A stretch of 64,000 nt of DNA from Agromyces fucosus (GTDB lineage: Bacteria; Actinomycetota; Actinomycetes; Actinomycetales; Microbacteriaceae), in the NCBI RefSeq assembly GCF_004134865.1, contig NZ_SDPO01000002.1, positions 620,001-684,000 of the forward strand, read 5' to 3'. This document shows, piece by piece, positions 8,277-16,936 of this stretch. Below the pieces are notes generated by a model. The model was not told the origin of the DNA, did not search any database, and worked only from the letters and a program-made list of their open reading frames with translations. Position 1 is the stretch's first letter. Each line of letters opens with the position of its first letter. The translations under genes and the position numbers were made by a program.

Positions 8277-8666
8277 GTGGGCAGCCCTGACGACGAAGCC
8301 GGCGCCGGCGCGACCGGCCGCACGGTGATGTCGTCTGGTCGCCATCTGGGTGGAGTGATCGGAACAGTCGCTATCTGCGCCGTGATCTGCCTGCAGATCG
8401 CGCTCCCGCTCATAGCACTGCTCCAACCGCCTCCACAGGAGTTCGGTTTCCAGATGTACTCGTCCCTCGGTGGCGTGACGGCGATCACTGTCGGTGCCGA
8501 CGGAGTCGAACACCCGGTCGTCGACCTCGACCGGATCGTGGCGAAGGATCGCCCGGAAGTCGATTGGCTACCGTTGCTTCCGGAGGCGATCTGCGAGGCA
8601 GACGCTGCCGCGATGAGCGTGCAGGTGGAGCAGTCGGGCCGGGTTCGGAGCATCGAATGCGACTGA
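8277..8666 (+). CDS. Single-pass membrane protein, partner of the HTTM gene
   Basis: 129 residues with one hydrophobic helix (about 26-50), then an extracytoplasmic domain containing PPPQEFGFQMYSSLGG. No family is recognised with confidence. The last bases overlap the HTTM start by 10 nt, so the two proteins are probably made together. The GTG start is fixed by the -10 box 6 nt upstream. Confidence 0.65.
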   Translation: MGSPDDEAGAGATGRTVMSSGRHLGGVIGTVAICAVICLQIALPLIALLQPPPQEFGFQMYSSLGGVTAITVGADGVEHPVVDLDRIVAKDRPEVDWLPLLPEAICEADAAAMSVQVEQSGRVRSIECD

Positions 8667-9520
8667 TCGACATCCGAACCGACGCACGCCCGGTGGCCAT
8701 CGCCAGAATCGGGCTCGGCATCGCCACGATCCTCAATGCGATCGAGGCATTCACCATCTTGGAACGCGTCTCGGCCGGCTACCTCGCCGCGCCCGTCTTC
8801 ACCGGGCTGCCCGCGCTCGAACTGCCGTGGCTGATCGCCGGCCTCGTGCTCGCCATCGCAGCGGGGGCCGCGGTGACGATCGGCTGGATGACGGCACCCG
8901 CGGCCATCCTCACCGTCGTGCTGAATGCGGCGATCCTGCTCGCCGACCAGCAGGCCTACAGCAGCCACCGGTGGCTCGCCACGCTGCTGATGGCGTATCT
9001 CGTGTTCGCGCGCTCGGACTCGACCTGGGCCGTCACTCGGCGCAGTCACGCCACCGTGCCTTGGTGGCCGCAGTTGCTCATGATGAGTCAGCTCTCGGTG
9101 CTGTACTTCTTTTCAGCCGTGAGCAAGATGAACCCGACGTTCATCACCGGCGCTCCACTCTCGAAATGGGTGTGGATCCCCCTTCCGTGGCAGCTCTTCT
9201 TCATGGCTGCCGTGCTCACCGTCGTCGTGGAGCTCATCATCGCGATCGGCCTCTGGTTCCCCGCGAGTCGCCGGCTGGCGGCGCTGCTCGGCGTCGGCCT
9301 CCACATTTCGATCGTGGTGCTCATGAACAACGAGACGTTCGCGCTCGTAGCGTTCGCGATCACGTGCGTGTCGCTGTATCCGCTCTTCCTGTTCCGCCCG
9401 CGACTCCGCGGGAACGGCGGCGCCGCCGAGGGACCTGAGGATTCACCGGACCTGGCTGAACGCGTCCATGATCCCGATGACCGCAGGCGCCATGACCACA
9501 ATGAGGAGGACCGGCAGTAG
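8657..9520 (+). CDS. HTTM domain (vitamin K gamma-carboxylase-like) membrane protein
   Basis: A 287-residue multi-pass membrane protein of the horizontally transferred transmembrane (HTTM) family. It opens with the usual RPVAIARIGLGIATILN and later has QLSVLYFFSAVSKMNPTFITG, the conserved core. The family is related to vitamin K-dependent gamma-carboxylase, but bacterial function is mostly unknown. The chosen ATG overlaps the preceding gene. The C-terminal ~26 residues are hydrophilic (PEDSPDLAERVHD) and overlap the convergent tadC coding end by 78 bp, an unusually long convergent overlap. Confidence 0.8.
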   Translation: MRLIDIRTDARPVAIARIGLGIATILNAIEAFTILERVSAGYLAAPVFTGLPALELPWLIAGLVLAIAAGAAVTIGWMTAPAAILTVVLNAAILLADQQAYSSHRWLATLLMAYLVFARSDSTWAVTRRSHATVPWWPQLLMMSQLSVLYFFSAVSKMNPTFITGAPLSKWVWIPLPWQLFFMAAVLTVVVELIIAIGLWFPASRRLAALLGVGLHISIVVLMNNETFALVAFAITCVSLYPLFLFRPRLRGNGGAAEGPEDSPDLAERVHDPDDRRRHDHNEEDRQ

Positions 9521-10324
9521 GCAGAAGATGAGCGGGAAGAGGATCTTGACGGTGACTTTCTGTGCCTGCTCTTCTGCACGCTGACGACGCTTCAATCGCA
9601 TCTCACCGGCCTGCACGCGGAGCACGTCGCCGAGTGCGATCCCATAGGCATCTGCCTGCACCACCGCTCGGACGAACCGCTTCAGATCGACCGAGTTCGT
9701 TCGGTGGTCGAGTTCCAGAAAGGCGTCGCGTCGCGTTCGGCCGATCGACATGTCCTGCAGTACGCGGATCAGTTCTTCGGCCAAGGGACCTTTTCCGTTT
9801 CGAGCGGACTTCGCCATCGCCGCATCGAATCCGAGGCCCGCCTCGACGGCGATCGTCATCTGATCGAGCGTGTCGGGCAACGCATTGTTGATCGCGGTCT
9901 GACGATCGTGGGCCCTGCTGTTGATGAGCACGTCGGGCAGGGCGAACGCGATCGCAACGAGAACGACGGCGACGAGCACCTTGAACGGCTCGACCCCGCC
10001 CGACACGACGAACATCCACCCGAAGATCACGGCGATGGCCGTCAGCACGACCTTCCATACGAGGATGCGCGCCACCGTCCACCCAGCAGGTCTTCCCGCG
10101 TGCAGGATCTGGCGCTCGATCCATGCGATGTAGCCCTTCGGGGCCGCAGCGACGAATCTCGTGCCTATCGTCGATTGCTGAACCGGAACGGCGGTCGGTT
10201 GCTCGATCTCGGATGCCTCGGTAGCGGGCACCGGCGCCTTCGTCGTCGCTGGGAACAACAGGAAGACGAACACCCCGAACGCCGCCGCGCTGAGCAGTCC
10301 GACCACCATGATGAATACGGGCAT
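9443..10324 (-). CDS. tadC: Type II secretion system F family protein, TadC
   Basis: Inner-membrane platform protein of the Tad pilus assembly machine, 293 residues. It has an N-terminal membrane helix, a central pair of helices, the T2SF domain (about 130-260; LPDTLDQMTIAVEAGLGFDAAM) and two C-terminal helices. It is the last gene of the leftward flp-tadEG-cpaB-tadZABC operon, one base after tadB. Its 3' end overlaps the convergent HTTM gene. Confidence 0.92.
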   Translation of the reverse strand: MPVFIMVVGLLSAAAFGVFVFLLFPATTKAPVPATEASEIEQPTAVPVQQSTIGTRFVAAAPKGYIAWIERQILHAGRPAGWTVARILVWKVVLTAIAVIFGWMFVVSGGVEPFKVLVAVVLVAIAFALPDVLINSRAHDRQTAINNALPDTLDQMTIAVEAGLGFDAAMAKSARNGKGPLAEELIRVLQDMSIGRTRRDAFLELDHRTNSVDLKRFVRAVVQADAYGIALGDVLRVQAGEMRLKRRQRAEEQAQKVTVKILFPLIFCLLPVLLIVVMAPAVIGIMDAFSQVR

Positions 10325-10325
10325 C

Positions 10326-11282
10326 TCAGAACTTCACCTTCACCGTGAACGAGATCCAGATCATGCCGACGATCAACAGCAACACGGCGATGACGAGCGA
10401 GATGAGGCCCAGTACCGTCTCGAACAGCACGCTCATGTAGCTCGGGCGCGTCGCCATGAGGAGCAGGAACACCGCGATCGGAAGGGCCACGAGAATGATC
10501 GCCGAGAGACGGCCTTCTGCCGACAGCGCACTGACCTGGCGCCGGATCTCGTTGCGGTCGCGGATCGTCTTGCCGACCTGGTCGAGCACCTCCGCGAGGT
10601 TGCCGCCGGTCTCCTGGTTGATTGCGATCGCCTGAGCGATCCACTCGAAATCGGGGCTCCGCATGCGAGCCGCCGTCGTCAGGAGCGAATCCGCCAGAGG
10701 TCGCCCCAAGCGCGTCTCATTCACGACTCGTGCGAGTTCCTCGCGCATGGGTGATTCGGATTCCGTCGCGACAGCGGTGATCGAACGGCTGAGGCCGTGC
10801 CCCGCCCGCAGACCGCCCGCGATCATCTGCACCATGTCGTCGATCTGCTCGGCGAACTTCGCACGGCGCTTTGCCGTTCGCATGATGAGGACGACCTTGG
10901 CCAGGATCGGAGTGAGCGCTGCGAACAGCAACGCGAGGAGGACTGAAGACCCGTTGGCCAGGCCGAGCAATGCGCCCACCAGCGCGAGGACGGCCGCCGC
11001 CGACGTCACGAGCACGAGGAAGCCCGACGGCTCCGACTGCACGCCGGCGAGTTCGAGTTCCTCCTGCCCGAAGAATCGCGATTTGCGACGGGACGCGACC
11101 GAGTCGAGCGCACCGACGGTCCGATCGGTGATGCGGGTGAGCGCGGAGACATGCTCGACTCCTGGAGCGCTTCGACGATCGCGTGCGACGCGAGGCGCGG
11201 GAGGTGCGAACACGAAGAAGACCGCGACCAGGCCAGCGAGCAGCACGGTGCTGATGCCGAGGATCAGGAGGAGCGGAGTCAC
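10326..11282 (-). CDS. tadB: Type II secretion system F family protein, TadB
   Basis: Second platform protein of the Tad pilus, 318 residues: N-terminal helix, two helices near 95-140, T2SF domain with MVQMIAGGLRAGHGLSRSI and RSPDFEWIAQAIAINQETGGNLAEVLDQV, and two C-terminal helices. It pairs with TadC in the inner membrane. The GTG start overlaps the TadA stop (GTGA), so translation is coupled. Confidence 0.93.
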   Translation of the reverse strand: MTPLLLILGISTVLLAGLVAVFFVFAPPAPRVARDRRSAPGVEHVSALTRITDRTVGALDSVASRRKSRFFGQEELELAGVQSEPSGFLVLVTSAAAVLALVGALLGLANGSSVLLALLFAALTPILAKVVLIMRTAKRRAKFAEQIDDMVQMIAGGLRAGHGLSRSITAVATESESPMREELARVVNETRLGRPLADSLLTTAARMRSPDFEWIAQAIAINQETGGNLAEVLDQVGKTIRDRNEIRRQVSALSAEGRLSAIILVALPIAVFLLLMATRPSYMSVLFETVLGLISLVIAVLLLIVGMIWISFTVKVKF

Positions 11283-12808
11283 CGGATCTCCCCGAGCATT
11301 TCGCGATGTTGCACCTGGAAGAGCGCGATGGGAAGCGCGATCCCCTGATCCGCGATCCGTTCCGCGAAGCGAGGCCTGACACCGGTCGGTTCGATGGTCC
11401 CTTTCAATCGGCCTTCGTCGTCGTAGCCGGCCGAGTAGTCGAACGAGAAGGCGTCCTGCAGTGTGATGACGTCGCCCTCCATCCCGTGCACTTCGGTGAT
11501 GGCGGTGATACGACGGACGCCGTCCTTGTGGCGGGTGATCTGAACGATGATGTCGATCGCCGAGGCGATCTGCTCGCGGATCGCGCGAAGCGGCAGCTCC
11601 ATGCCCGCCATGAGCACGAGCGTCTCCATTCGCGCGATCGCATCGCGCGGCGCGTTGGCGTGCAGGGTCGAGATCGAGCCCTCATGACCGGTGTTCATCG
11701 CCTGCAGCATGTCGAGGGATTCGGCGCCACGAACCTCGCCGACGACGATGCGGTCAGGGCGCATGCGAAGGGAGTTGCGCACCAGGTCGCGAATGGTGAT
11801 CTCGCCACGGCCCTCGATGTTCGGCGGTCTCGACTCGAGACGGACGACGTGCTCCTGTTGGAGCTGGAGCTCGACTGCATCCTCGATCGTCACGATCCGT
11901 TCATCGCCCGGGATGAATGCCGACAGCACGTTCAGCAGGGTCGTCTTTCCGGTGCCCGTTCCTCCTGAGACCAGAATGTTGAGCTTCGCCCGCACCGCAG
12001 CGTCGAGAACCGTCGCAGCTTCGCGCGTCAGTGTTCCGAACCTGATGAGATCGTCGACGGTGTACGGGGTGCCCGCGAACTTCCGGATCGTGAGCGACGA
12101 GCCGTCGACGGCGAGCGGAGGGATGATGGCGTTCACACGCGAGCCGTCTTCGAGTCGAGCATCGACGAGCGGTGATGCCTCGTCGATGCGTCGACCGACC
12201 CGCGACACGATCCGTTCGATGACTCGCCGCAATTGCGGTTCACCGGTGAACCGGTACGGCGTCTCCTGAAGCCGACCGTAGCGCTCGACATAGATCTGGT
12301 CATGACGATTGACCATGATCTCGCTGACGGATTCGTCGTCGAGCAGTGGCTCGAGTGGCCCGTAGCCGAGGACGTCGGCGCCGATGTCGTCGATGAGCCG
12401 GTTCCGCTCCGCGGTCGTCAGGGCGAGTTGTTCCGCGGCGACGATCTCGGAGAGTTCGTGCCGAGCGAGCTGATGCAATTGCTCCTCGGTCAACGAGGAG
12501 TCGTTCAGGCGCGACCCGATCCGCCCGAACAGCTCTTGAGCAGCCTTCTCCTTCATCTCCGCAAGCGGGTCCACGGCCGGCGCCGGGCGTCGCAGCGGCA
12601 CAGAGGCCGGCTGGGATGACACGAAAGCGTTGCCGCTCCGCGGGTCGGGTTGGGTCGGTGACTCCGCCGAGGCGGCGAGCGCCTGGGACTGCTGAGGAAG
12701 CACTTGGGCCTTGTCGGGTGGGCTGGGGTAGGCCGCCGCGCGCTCCGAGTCGGAGGTCACTCGCTCCTCTGCGTTGCGAAGGGCGTTCAGCCGATCATTC
12801 AGGTTCAT
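11279..12808 (-). CDS. tadA: CpaF/TadA family pilus assembly ATPase
   Basis: Hexameric secretion ATPase powering Flp pilus polymerisation, 509 residues. After a ~75-residue variable Pro-rich region come an N-terminal all-helical domain, SEIMVNRHDQIYVERYG, Walker A GGTGTGKTT (near 284), and the Walker B/Asp-box region DRIVVGEVRGAE (near 355), then EGSISTLHAN. The start is ATG 12808 with AGAAGG upstream rather than a longer in-frame extension. It overlaps the upstream tadZ gene by 14 nt. Confidence 0.95.
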   Translation of the reverse strand: MNLNDRLNALRNAEERVTSDSERAAAYPSPPDKAQVLPQQSQALAASAESPTQPDPRSGNAFVSSQPASVPLRRPAPAVDPLAEMKEKAAQELFGRIGSRLNDSSLTEEQLHQLARHELSEIVAAEQLALTTAERNRLIDDIGADVLGYGPLEPLLDDESVSEIMVNRHDQIYVERYGRLQETPYRFTGEPQLRRVIERIVSRVGRRIDEASPLVDARLEDGSRVNAIIPPLAVDGSSLTIRKFAGTPYTVDDLIRFGTLTREAATVLDAAVRAKLNILVSGGTGTGKTTLLNVLSAFIPGDERIVTIEDAVELQLQQEHVVRLESRPPNIEGRGEITIRDLVRNSLRMRPDRIVVGEVRGAESLDMLQAMNTGHEGSISTLHANAPRDAIARMETLVLMAGMELPLRAIREQIASAIDIIVQITRHKDGVRRITAITEVHGMEGDVITLQDAFSFDYSAGYDDEGRLKGTIEPTGVRPRFAERIADQGIALPIALFQVQHREMLGEIR

Positions 12809-14147
12809 TCGATCGCCGCCTTCTCTGGATCCTGCTGCGCTTCGGGAAAGCCTCCGGCGCGATACGAAGCACGATCGAACGGATCGCCTTCGCTGCGGGA
12901 TCTCGCACATCGTCGTGGATGAGCGGCACACCCCGGTTCGATGCCAGGAGTACGGCTGACGACTTCGGCACTTCGAAATCGACGGGGGCTCCGAGGATGC
13001 TCTCGACGTCCTTCGTCGTGAGCCCGCTGTTCTTGTCGGTCTGATTGACGACGATGTGCCGGTTGCCCGGCATGAGGGCGAGTCTGGTCAGCAATTCGAA
13101 CTCCGTGCGCATCGCACGTAGGCTCGGCACGCCCATGACCGTGACGAACACGGCGTCGGTGACATGCTCCAGCGTGATCAGCGTGTGCTCACCGAGGCCG
13201 GGCGTCGTGTCGATGATGACGTAGCGGAACGCTGAGCGGAGCCGGTCGATGAGCTGGGCGAGCGCACGAGGCGACACCTGGTCGCCGAGCTCCGGAGACG
13301 GCGCACTCGCCACCACGAAGAACCCGTCCTCGTGGTGTGTGAGGGTCGTCTTCAGCACGAGTTCATCGGCCGCGGCGTCGGCGACCGCGTCGACGATCGT
13401 GCGTGCGGGCGAGAGCGCGAGAGCTGCGGTGATATCGCCGAACTGCAGGTCGGCGTCGACAAGCACGACGGAGTTGGGCGCGACCTCGGCGAGCCCGGTC
13501 GCGAGGTTGATGGCGATGGTCGTCTTGCCTTGGCCCCCCTTCGGCGCGACGACGGCGATCGCTTCGGTCGGCGTACCGGCGTCAAGTGGCGGGAACTCCC
13601 ACGCAGGAGCCTCGGGCTCGGGCTCGGGCTCGGGCCGGGGCTCGGGCTCGGGCTCCTCAGGGACTGGCGCGGAAGAATCGACGCCACTCTCGAGGCCAAC
13701 GTCGAGGACCCCGAGGATCTCTTCATCGATCTCCAGCGCCGCGGGCGCATCGAAGTCACTCGCGATCGCTCGACCGTTCTCGACAAGCCACTCGGCGAGC
13801 CGATCGAGCAGCCTGATCGTGGTGTCGTCGCCGGCGTCGGGGCTCAGGACCGCGTGAAGTGCGAGCTCGTCGACCCAGTCCTCGAGATCCGAGCGCTGCT
13901 CACGCACGACGATGAGCCCGAGATCCGGATGCTTCGCAGTGAGGGCTTCGACGAGGCCTCGTGTCTCCTCGTAGTTGAGCACGGGCCCGAGGAGCGCGAT
14001 GCGCGGGCTCCCGGCTACGCGGCTCACGACCGAGTCGGGGCCGAAGGTGAGGAATTCCCCCGGGATCACGGCAAGCCGTTCGCCGAGCAGAGACTGCAGA
14101 CGAGTCTCATACTCGGCGGAACGACTGACCAACAGGTAGGCGGACAC
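12795..14147 (-). CDS. TadZ/CpaE family pilus-localising ATPase
   Basis: 450 residues. An N-terminal receiver-like domain (about 1-120) is joined by a Glu-Pro repeat linker (near 165-182) to a MinD/ParA-type ATPase domain with an intact deviant Walker A, KGGQGKTT (near 206), VVLVDADLQFGD and VIIDTTPGLGEH. TadZ proteins place the Tad machine in the cell; many have a degenerate P-loop, but this one looks active. GTG 14147 overlaps the CpaB stop by one base (TAGTG). Confidence 0.9.
   Translation of the reverse strand: MSAYLLVSRSAEYETRLQSLLGERLAVIPGEFLTFGPDSVVSRVAGSPRIALLGPVLNYEETRGLVEALTAKHPDLGLIVVREQRSDLEDWVDELALHAVLSPDAGDDTTIRLLDRLAEWLVENGRAIASDFDAPAALEIDEEILGVLDVGLESGVDSSAPVPEEPEPEPRPEPEPEPEAPAWEFPPLDAGTPTEAIAVVAPKGGQGKTTIAINLATGLAEVAPNSVVLVDADLQFGDITAALALSPARTIVDAVADAAADELVLKTTLTHHEDGFFVVASAPSPELGDQVSPRALAQLIDRLRSAFRYVIIDTTPGLGEHTLITLEHVTDAVFVTVMGVPSLRAMRTEFELLTRLALMPGNRHIVVNQTDKNSGLTTKDVESILGAPVDFEVPKSSAVLLASNRGVPLIHDDVRDPAAKAIRSIVLRIAPEAFPKRSRIQRRRRSNEPE
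13609..13656. repeat. In-frame GGCTCG hexamer repeat within tadZ
   Basis: Eight hexamer units, mostly GGCTCG, read on the minus strand as alternating GAG-CCC codons (Glu-Pro linker). Unit gain or loss would keep the reading frame. Confidence 0.85.
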
Positions 14148-14929
14148 TAGAACGCGTTGCTCCCGGTCACCGGCTCGGTACCGGTATTGACGGTCTTGTC
14201 GTTCTCGAGGGTGAGCCACATCTGCGCGTAGCTCGCCGCCTCGCCCTCGGTGAACCACACCCATCGTTCGATGTCGTGAGCATTCAAGGCGATGGTCACC
14301 ATGATGCTGTCACCGGAGTTCTGCTCGGGTTGCGCAGCGGCGTCTTCGGTCTCCGTATCCGCTTCGCCGTTCGCCTGCACCGCGACCGCTCCCTGAACCT
14401 TCGTGACGAGCACGTTGTGGAAGGCGAACTGCGTGATCGGGTTCACCACGTCCTCCTGATCGCCGACCTCGTCCGGATCGACCGTCCCGACGAGCCCGAT
14501 CGTGTCGCCGGCTCGAACCTGACCGCCGACCACTCGATCGGCGGGGAGCGTGAACGACATCAGCTGCATGCCGTCGGGGATCACGACGTCGCCCCGCGCC
14601 GCAAGTTCGAGCGGGTCGACGAAACGCTCGACGAGGAGCTGCTCGCCGGGGAGCAGCTCGGCGTCCGCGACGAGTCCGCTGATCTCCTCGAGATCCGTGA
14701 CCTGTCCGGCGGCGAGGTTCTTCGTCGGAACGGTGTCCAGCTCGACGAAGTCGCCGACCGCGGCGCCTGCGGTGCCCTTGGGGATGGGTTGCTGAACGAT
14801 GTAGACGTCGGCCATCTCCATGCCTTCGGCAGCTCGAGCGTCAGCACCGCGCACATAGGTGATGATGACGAACGCGCCCAGCGCCGCGAGCACGAGAGCG
14901 ACGATCGCACCGATGATTCGGGTCTTCAT
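14147..14929 (-). CDS. cpaB: Flp pilus assembly protein CpaB (SAF domain)
   Basis: A 260-residue protein with one N-terminal membrane helix (about 6-26) and an SAF domain (VYIVQQPIPKGTAGAAV through LLPGEQLLVERF, about 47-105), followed by an RcpC-like region (MQLMSFTLPADRVVGGQVRAGDTIGLVG). CpaB/RcpC acts at the outer side of the Tad machine; in a Gram-positive its partner is unclear. It is mid-operon. Confidence 0.9.
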   Translation of the reverse strand: MKTRIIGAIVALVLAALGAFVIITYVRGADARAAEGMEMADVYIVQQPIPKGTAGAAVGDFVELDTVPTKNLAAGQVTDLEEISGLVADAELLPGEQLLVERFVDPLELAARGDVVIPDGMQLMSFTLPADRVVGGQVRAGDTIGLVGTVDPDEVGDQEDVVNPITQFAFHNVLVTKVQGAVAVQANGEADTETEDAAAQPEQNSGDSIMVTIALNAHDIERWVWFTEGEAASYAQMWLTLENDKTVNTGTEPVTGSNAF

Positions 14930-14965
14930 TGGTTCGGGTCCTATGGATTCGGTGATCTAGGGAGA

Positions 14966-16039
14966 TCAGTTGACGAGGGTCGTCTTCGGCACGGTCGGTC
15001 CGATGAACCAGTTCGGGTTCACTGTCGTGTACTCGATGAACCTTCCGAAGAAGGCGAGTGAGCCCCAGTCCTTGGGCTTGGTCGGATCCTTCTTGTCTTC
15101 ACACTTGACGTCATAGAAGGGAGTGCTCTTCGGTGCGCAGTAGTCGACCTGATCCGAGCCGTTGTCCTTGACGTGGATACCACTGACCTCGAAGACCGCG
15201 AACTTGTCGATGCAGTAGGTCTTGCCGGCCGGCGGAGTCGCTGGGGCGCAGGCGCTCGCAGTGTTGTACACGGGCACGTAGATGGTCTTGCCGACGAGGC
15301 ACGCGAACAGCTTCTCGGCATTCGACTTCAACGAGCTCGGAAGCGAGCCCAGGTTGCAGCCGAGTTGGGTGACCGCCTCGGCGAGTTCCTGATCCGACAC
15401 AGAGCACTTGCCCGTGTTTCCCGTCGTGATGGTGACGAATTCGTACAGTGCGACGTCCTTCGAGCACGAGGCGGTGCCGTCATCGAGCCATCCGAAGCCG
15501 CCCGTTGCGAAGCCGGGGCAGGTGACGTTGTCGATCGGAATCCACGCGTTCGTGCCGCTGCCGCTCGTCGGGATGCTGCAGTGGCCGATCGCCCACGGTA
15601 CGACTGGGCCCTTCGTTCCGGGAACCCACTTCGCGGTCGCGCCGGCGCCGACATCGCTCTGCGCCATACCGATCGCCGCGGCGAGCGGATGCTTCATCGC
15701 GAGCGTCGCCGCCGGTACCGTGACGGTGTCCGAGGTATAACTCAAGGCGCCGACCGTCGGTGCCGGCCCGATGAGGTTTCCGCCGGTGACCGAAAGCGCA
15801 GCAGCACGCGCGCCGGTCTTGTCGGTCGCCGAGGCGCAGTTCGAGTGCTTCGCGCAGTACTGTGCAGCGGCGAGTGCGCCGGCGTCTGCGGAGTTCTGCA
15901 GCTGGGCGCGTTCGGAGTACATCGCGCCGACGTCGACGGCGATCGCGCCGAAGCCGATGAGCACGACGAGCATGAGGCCCACGAGCACGGCGCTCGCGCC
16001 GTGCTCGTCTCCTCGGAGGCGATCCATCATTCGATGCAT
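14966..16039 (-). CDS. TadG-like pseudopilin-type secreted protein, cysteine-rich
   Basis: 357 residues. The N-terminal motif HGASAVLVGLMLVVLIGFGAIAVDVGAMY is a TadE/TadG-like prepilin helix, followed by LQNSADAGALAAAQ, typical of the Tad-domain family. The remaining ~300 extracytoplasmic residues hold 12 cysteines, an even number suggesting disulfides. There is no recognisable von Willebrand domain. ATG 16039 is preferred for its GGACAG upstream; ATG 16030 gives a 4-nt overlap with tadE and is possible. Confidence 0.82.
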   Translation of the reverse strand: MHRMMDRLRGDEHGASAVLVGLMLVVLIGFGAIAVDVGAMYSERAQLQNSADAGALAAAQYCAKHSNCASATDKTGARAAALSVTGGNLIGPAPTVGALSYTSDTVTVPAATLAMKHPLAAAIGMAQSDVGAGATAKWVPGTKGPVVPWAIGHCSIPTSGSGTNAWIPIDNVTCPGFATGGFGWLDDGTASCSKDVALYEFVTITTGNTGKCSVSDQELAEAVTQLGCNLGSLPSSLKSNAEKLFACLVGKTIYVPVYNTASACAPATPPAGKTYCIDKFAVFEVSGIHVKDNGSDQVDYCAPKSTPFYDVKCEDKKDPTKPKDWGSLAFFGRFIEYTTVNPNWFIGPTVPKTTLVN

Positions 16040-16458
16040 GCCATCTGTCCATTCGCAGAGAGGGTCGGGCCGAGCATCGAGGTGAAGAATCCCGTCAGCG
16101 ACGGCATCGGGATGCTCGCTGTCGTGGACACGCTCTTCGACGCTGCGAGCGCAGCACTGTAGTTGGCCTTCGAACTGTCGCAGCCCTGCAGGAGGGTGAT
16201 GCCGGCACCGGCGACGGTCCAATCGACGGTCGGCGCAGCCGACTCGCCGATGGCGATAGCTGAGGCAACGGTTCCTGGGGGCGTGTCCGCTTGATGCACG
16301 ACGTAGTGCCTCGCCGATTCGCGCGCCGAATTCGCCAGCGACACCTGCTGGTTGAAGACCCAGCCGAAGTCGATGATTCCGAGGAGCAGGAAGCAGAGCG
16401 GCAGCAGCACGAGTGCGAACTCGACTGCTGCCGCTCCCCGTTCACGGTCTCTGGTCAC
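16027..16458 (-). CDS. TadE/TadF family pseudopilin
   Basis: A 143-residue minor pseudopilin. The leader ERGAAAVEFALVLLPLCFLLLGIIDFGW has the prepilin-peptidase recognition pattern, with cleavage expected after RG near residue 8. The rest is exported. Second gene after flp in the pilus operon; its end overlaps the TadG-like gene. Confidence 0.9.
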   Translation of the reverse strand: MTRDRERGAAAVEFALVLLPLCFLLLGIIDFGWVFNQQVSLANSARESARHYVVHQADTPPGTVASAIAIGESAAPTVDWTVAGAGITLLQGCDSSKANYSAALAASKSVSTTASIPMPSLTGFFTSMLGPTLSANGQMACIE

Positions 16459-16483
16459 GTGAATCGCGCGCGGTGAGACGGGA

Positions 16484-16690
16484 TCAGGTCGCCGGGGTGT
16501 TGCCGGTCGTGATGGCGTCCGAGACGTCCTGGAACGCCTGCTGGATCTGACCGCCGAGCGTGAACACGACGACGACGATGACCGCAGCGATCGCGGCGAC
16601 GATGAGGCCGTACTCGACCGCGGTCGCGCCCTCTTCTTCGGTGCGGAGCGAGTTGATGCGCGCCTGAATGCGCGAGTATGCCTTGAGCAT
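16484..16690 (-). CDS. Flp family type IVb pilin
   Basis: Major pilin, 68 residues. EEEGATAVEYGLIVAAIAA is the classic Flp leader and helix; cleavage is expected between Gly and Ala before TAVEY. ATG 16690 has a good Shine-Dalgarno (GAAGGA, 8 nt). First gene of the pilus operon, likely the most expressed. Confidence 0.96.
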   Translation of the reverse strand: MLKAYSRIQARINSLRTEEEGATAVEYGLIVAAIAAVIVVVVFTLGGQIQQAFQDVSDAITTGNTPAT

Positions 16691-16774
16691 TTCGGGTTCC
16701 TTCGGGTTCAGGGGTTGCTGTGACGACCTGGGTGGGGTAGTCAGTTGAAGGTAGCCGTGCGCATACGGCGAAAG

Positions 16775-16796
16775 AATGCCCCCCTTCGGGGGCATT
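16775..16796 (-). terminator. Strong hairpin in the flp leader
   Basis: AATGCCCCC pairs perfectly with GGGGGCATT around a 4-nt loop. On the minus strand TCTTTCG follows, a weak T tract. It could end transcripts coming from the prepilin peptidase gene, attenuate flp transcription, or stabilise the flp mRNA. No Rho-independent U run is convincing. Confidence 0.55.
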
Positions 16797-16858
16797 GCGG
16801 GCAACACACGCAAAGAACCGCCCAGGTGCGCCGATATCCGCGCAAGATCCGACGACGT

Positions 16859-16936
16859 GTACCCCGCTCTGGGGGTACTCGATGTACCCCGCGATGGGGT
16901 ACGCGTACCCCGGTTTCGGGGTACGTCGTGTACCCC
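16859..16936. promoter_or_regulatory. Array of seven alternating GTACCCC/GGGGTAC half-sites
   Basis: Inverted repeats GTACCCC-N6-GGGGTAC (16859-16878), N5 (16884-16902) and N6 (16905-16924) are followed by a seventh half-site (16930-16936). The junction 16896-16911 is itself a perfect 16-bp palindrome. The array lies in the 283-bp gap between the prepilin peptidase and flp. It may be an operator for an unidentified regulator or a set of mutually exclusive RNA hairpins. Confidence 0.7.

Noticed and set aside
16859..16936. Reading the GTACCCC array as a CsoR copper operator
   Set aside because: The outer TACCC/GGGTA letters match loosely, but three tandem sites, the pilus setting and no copper genes argue against it.
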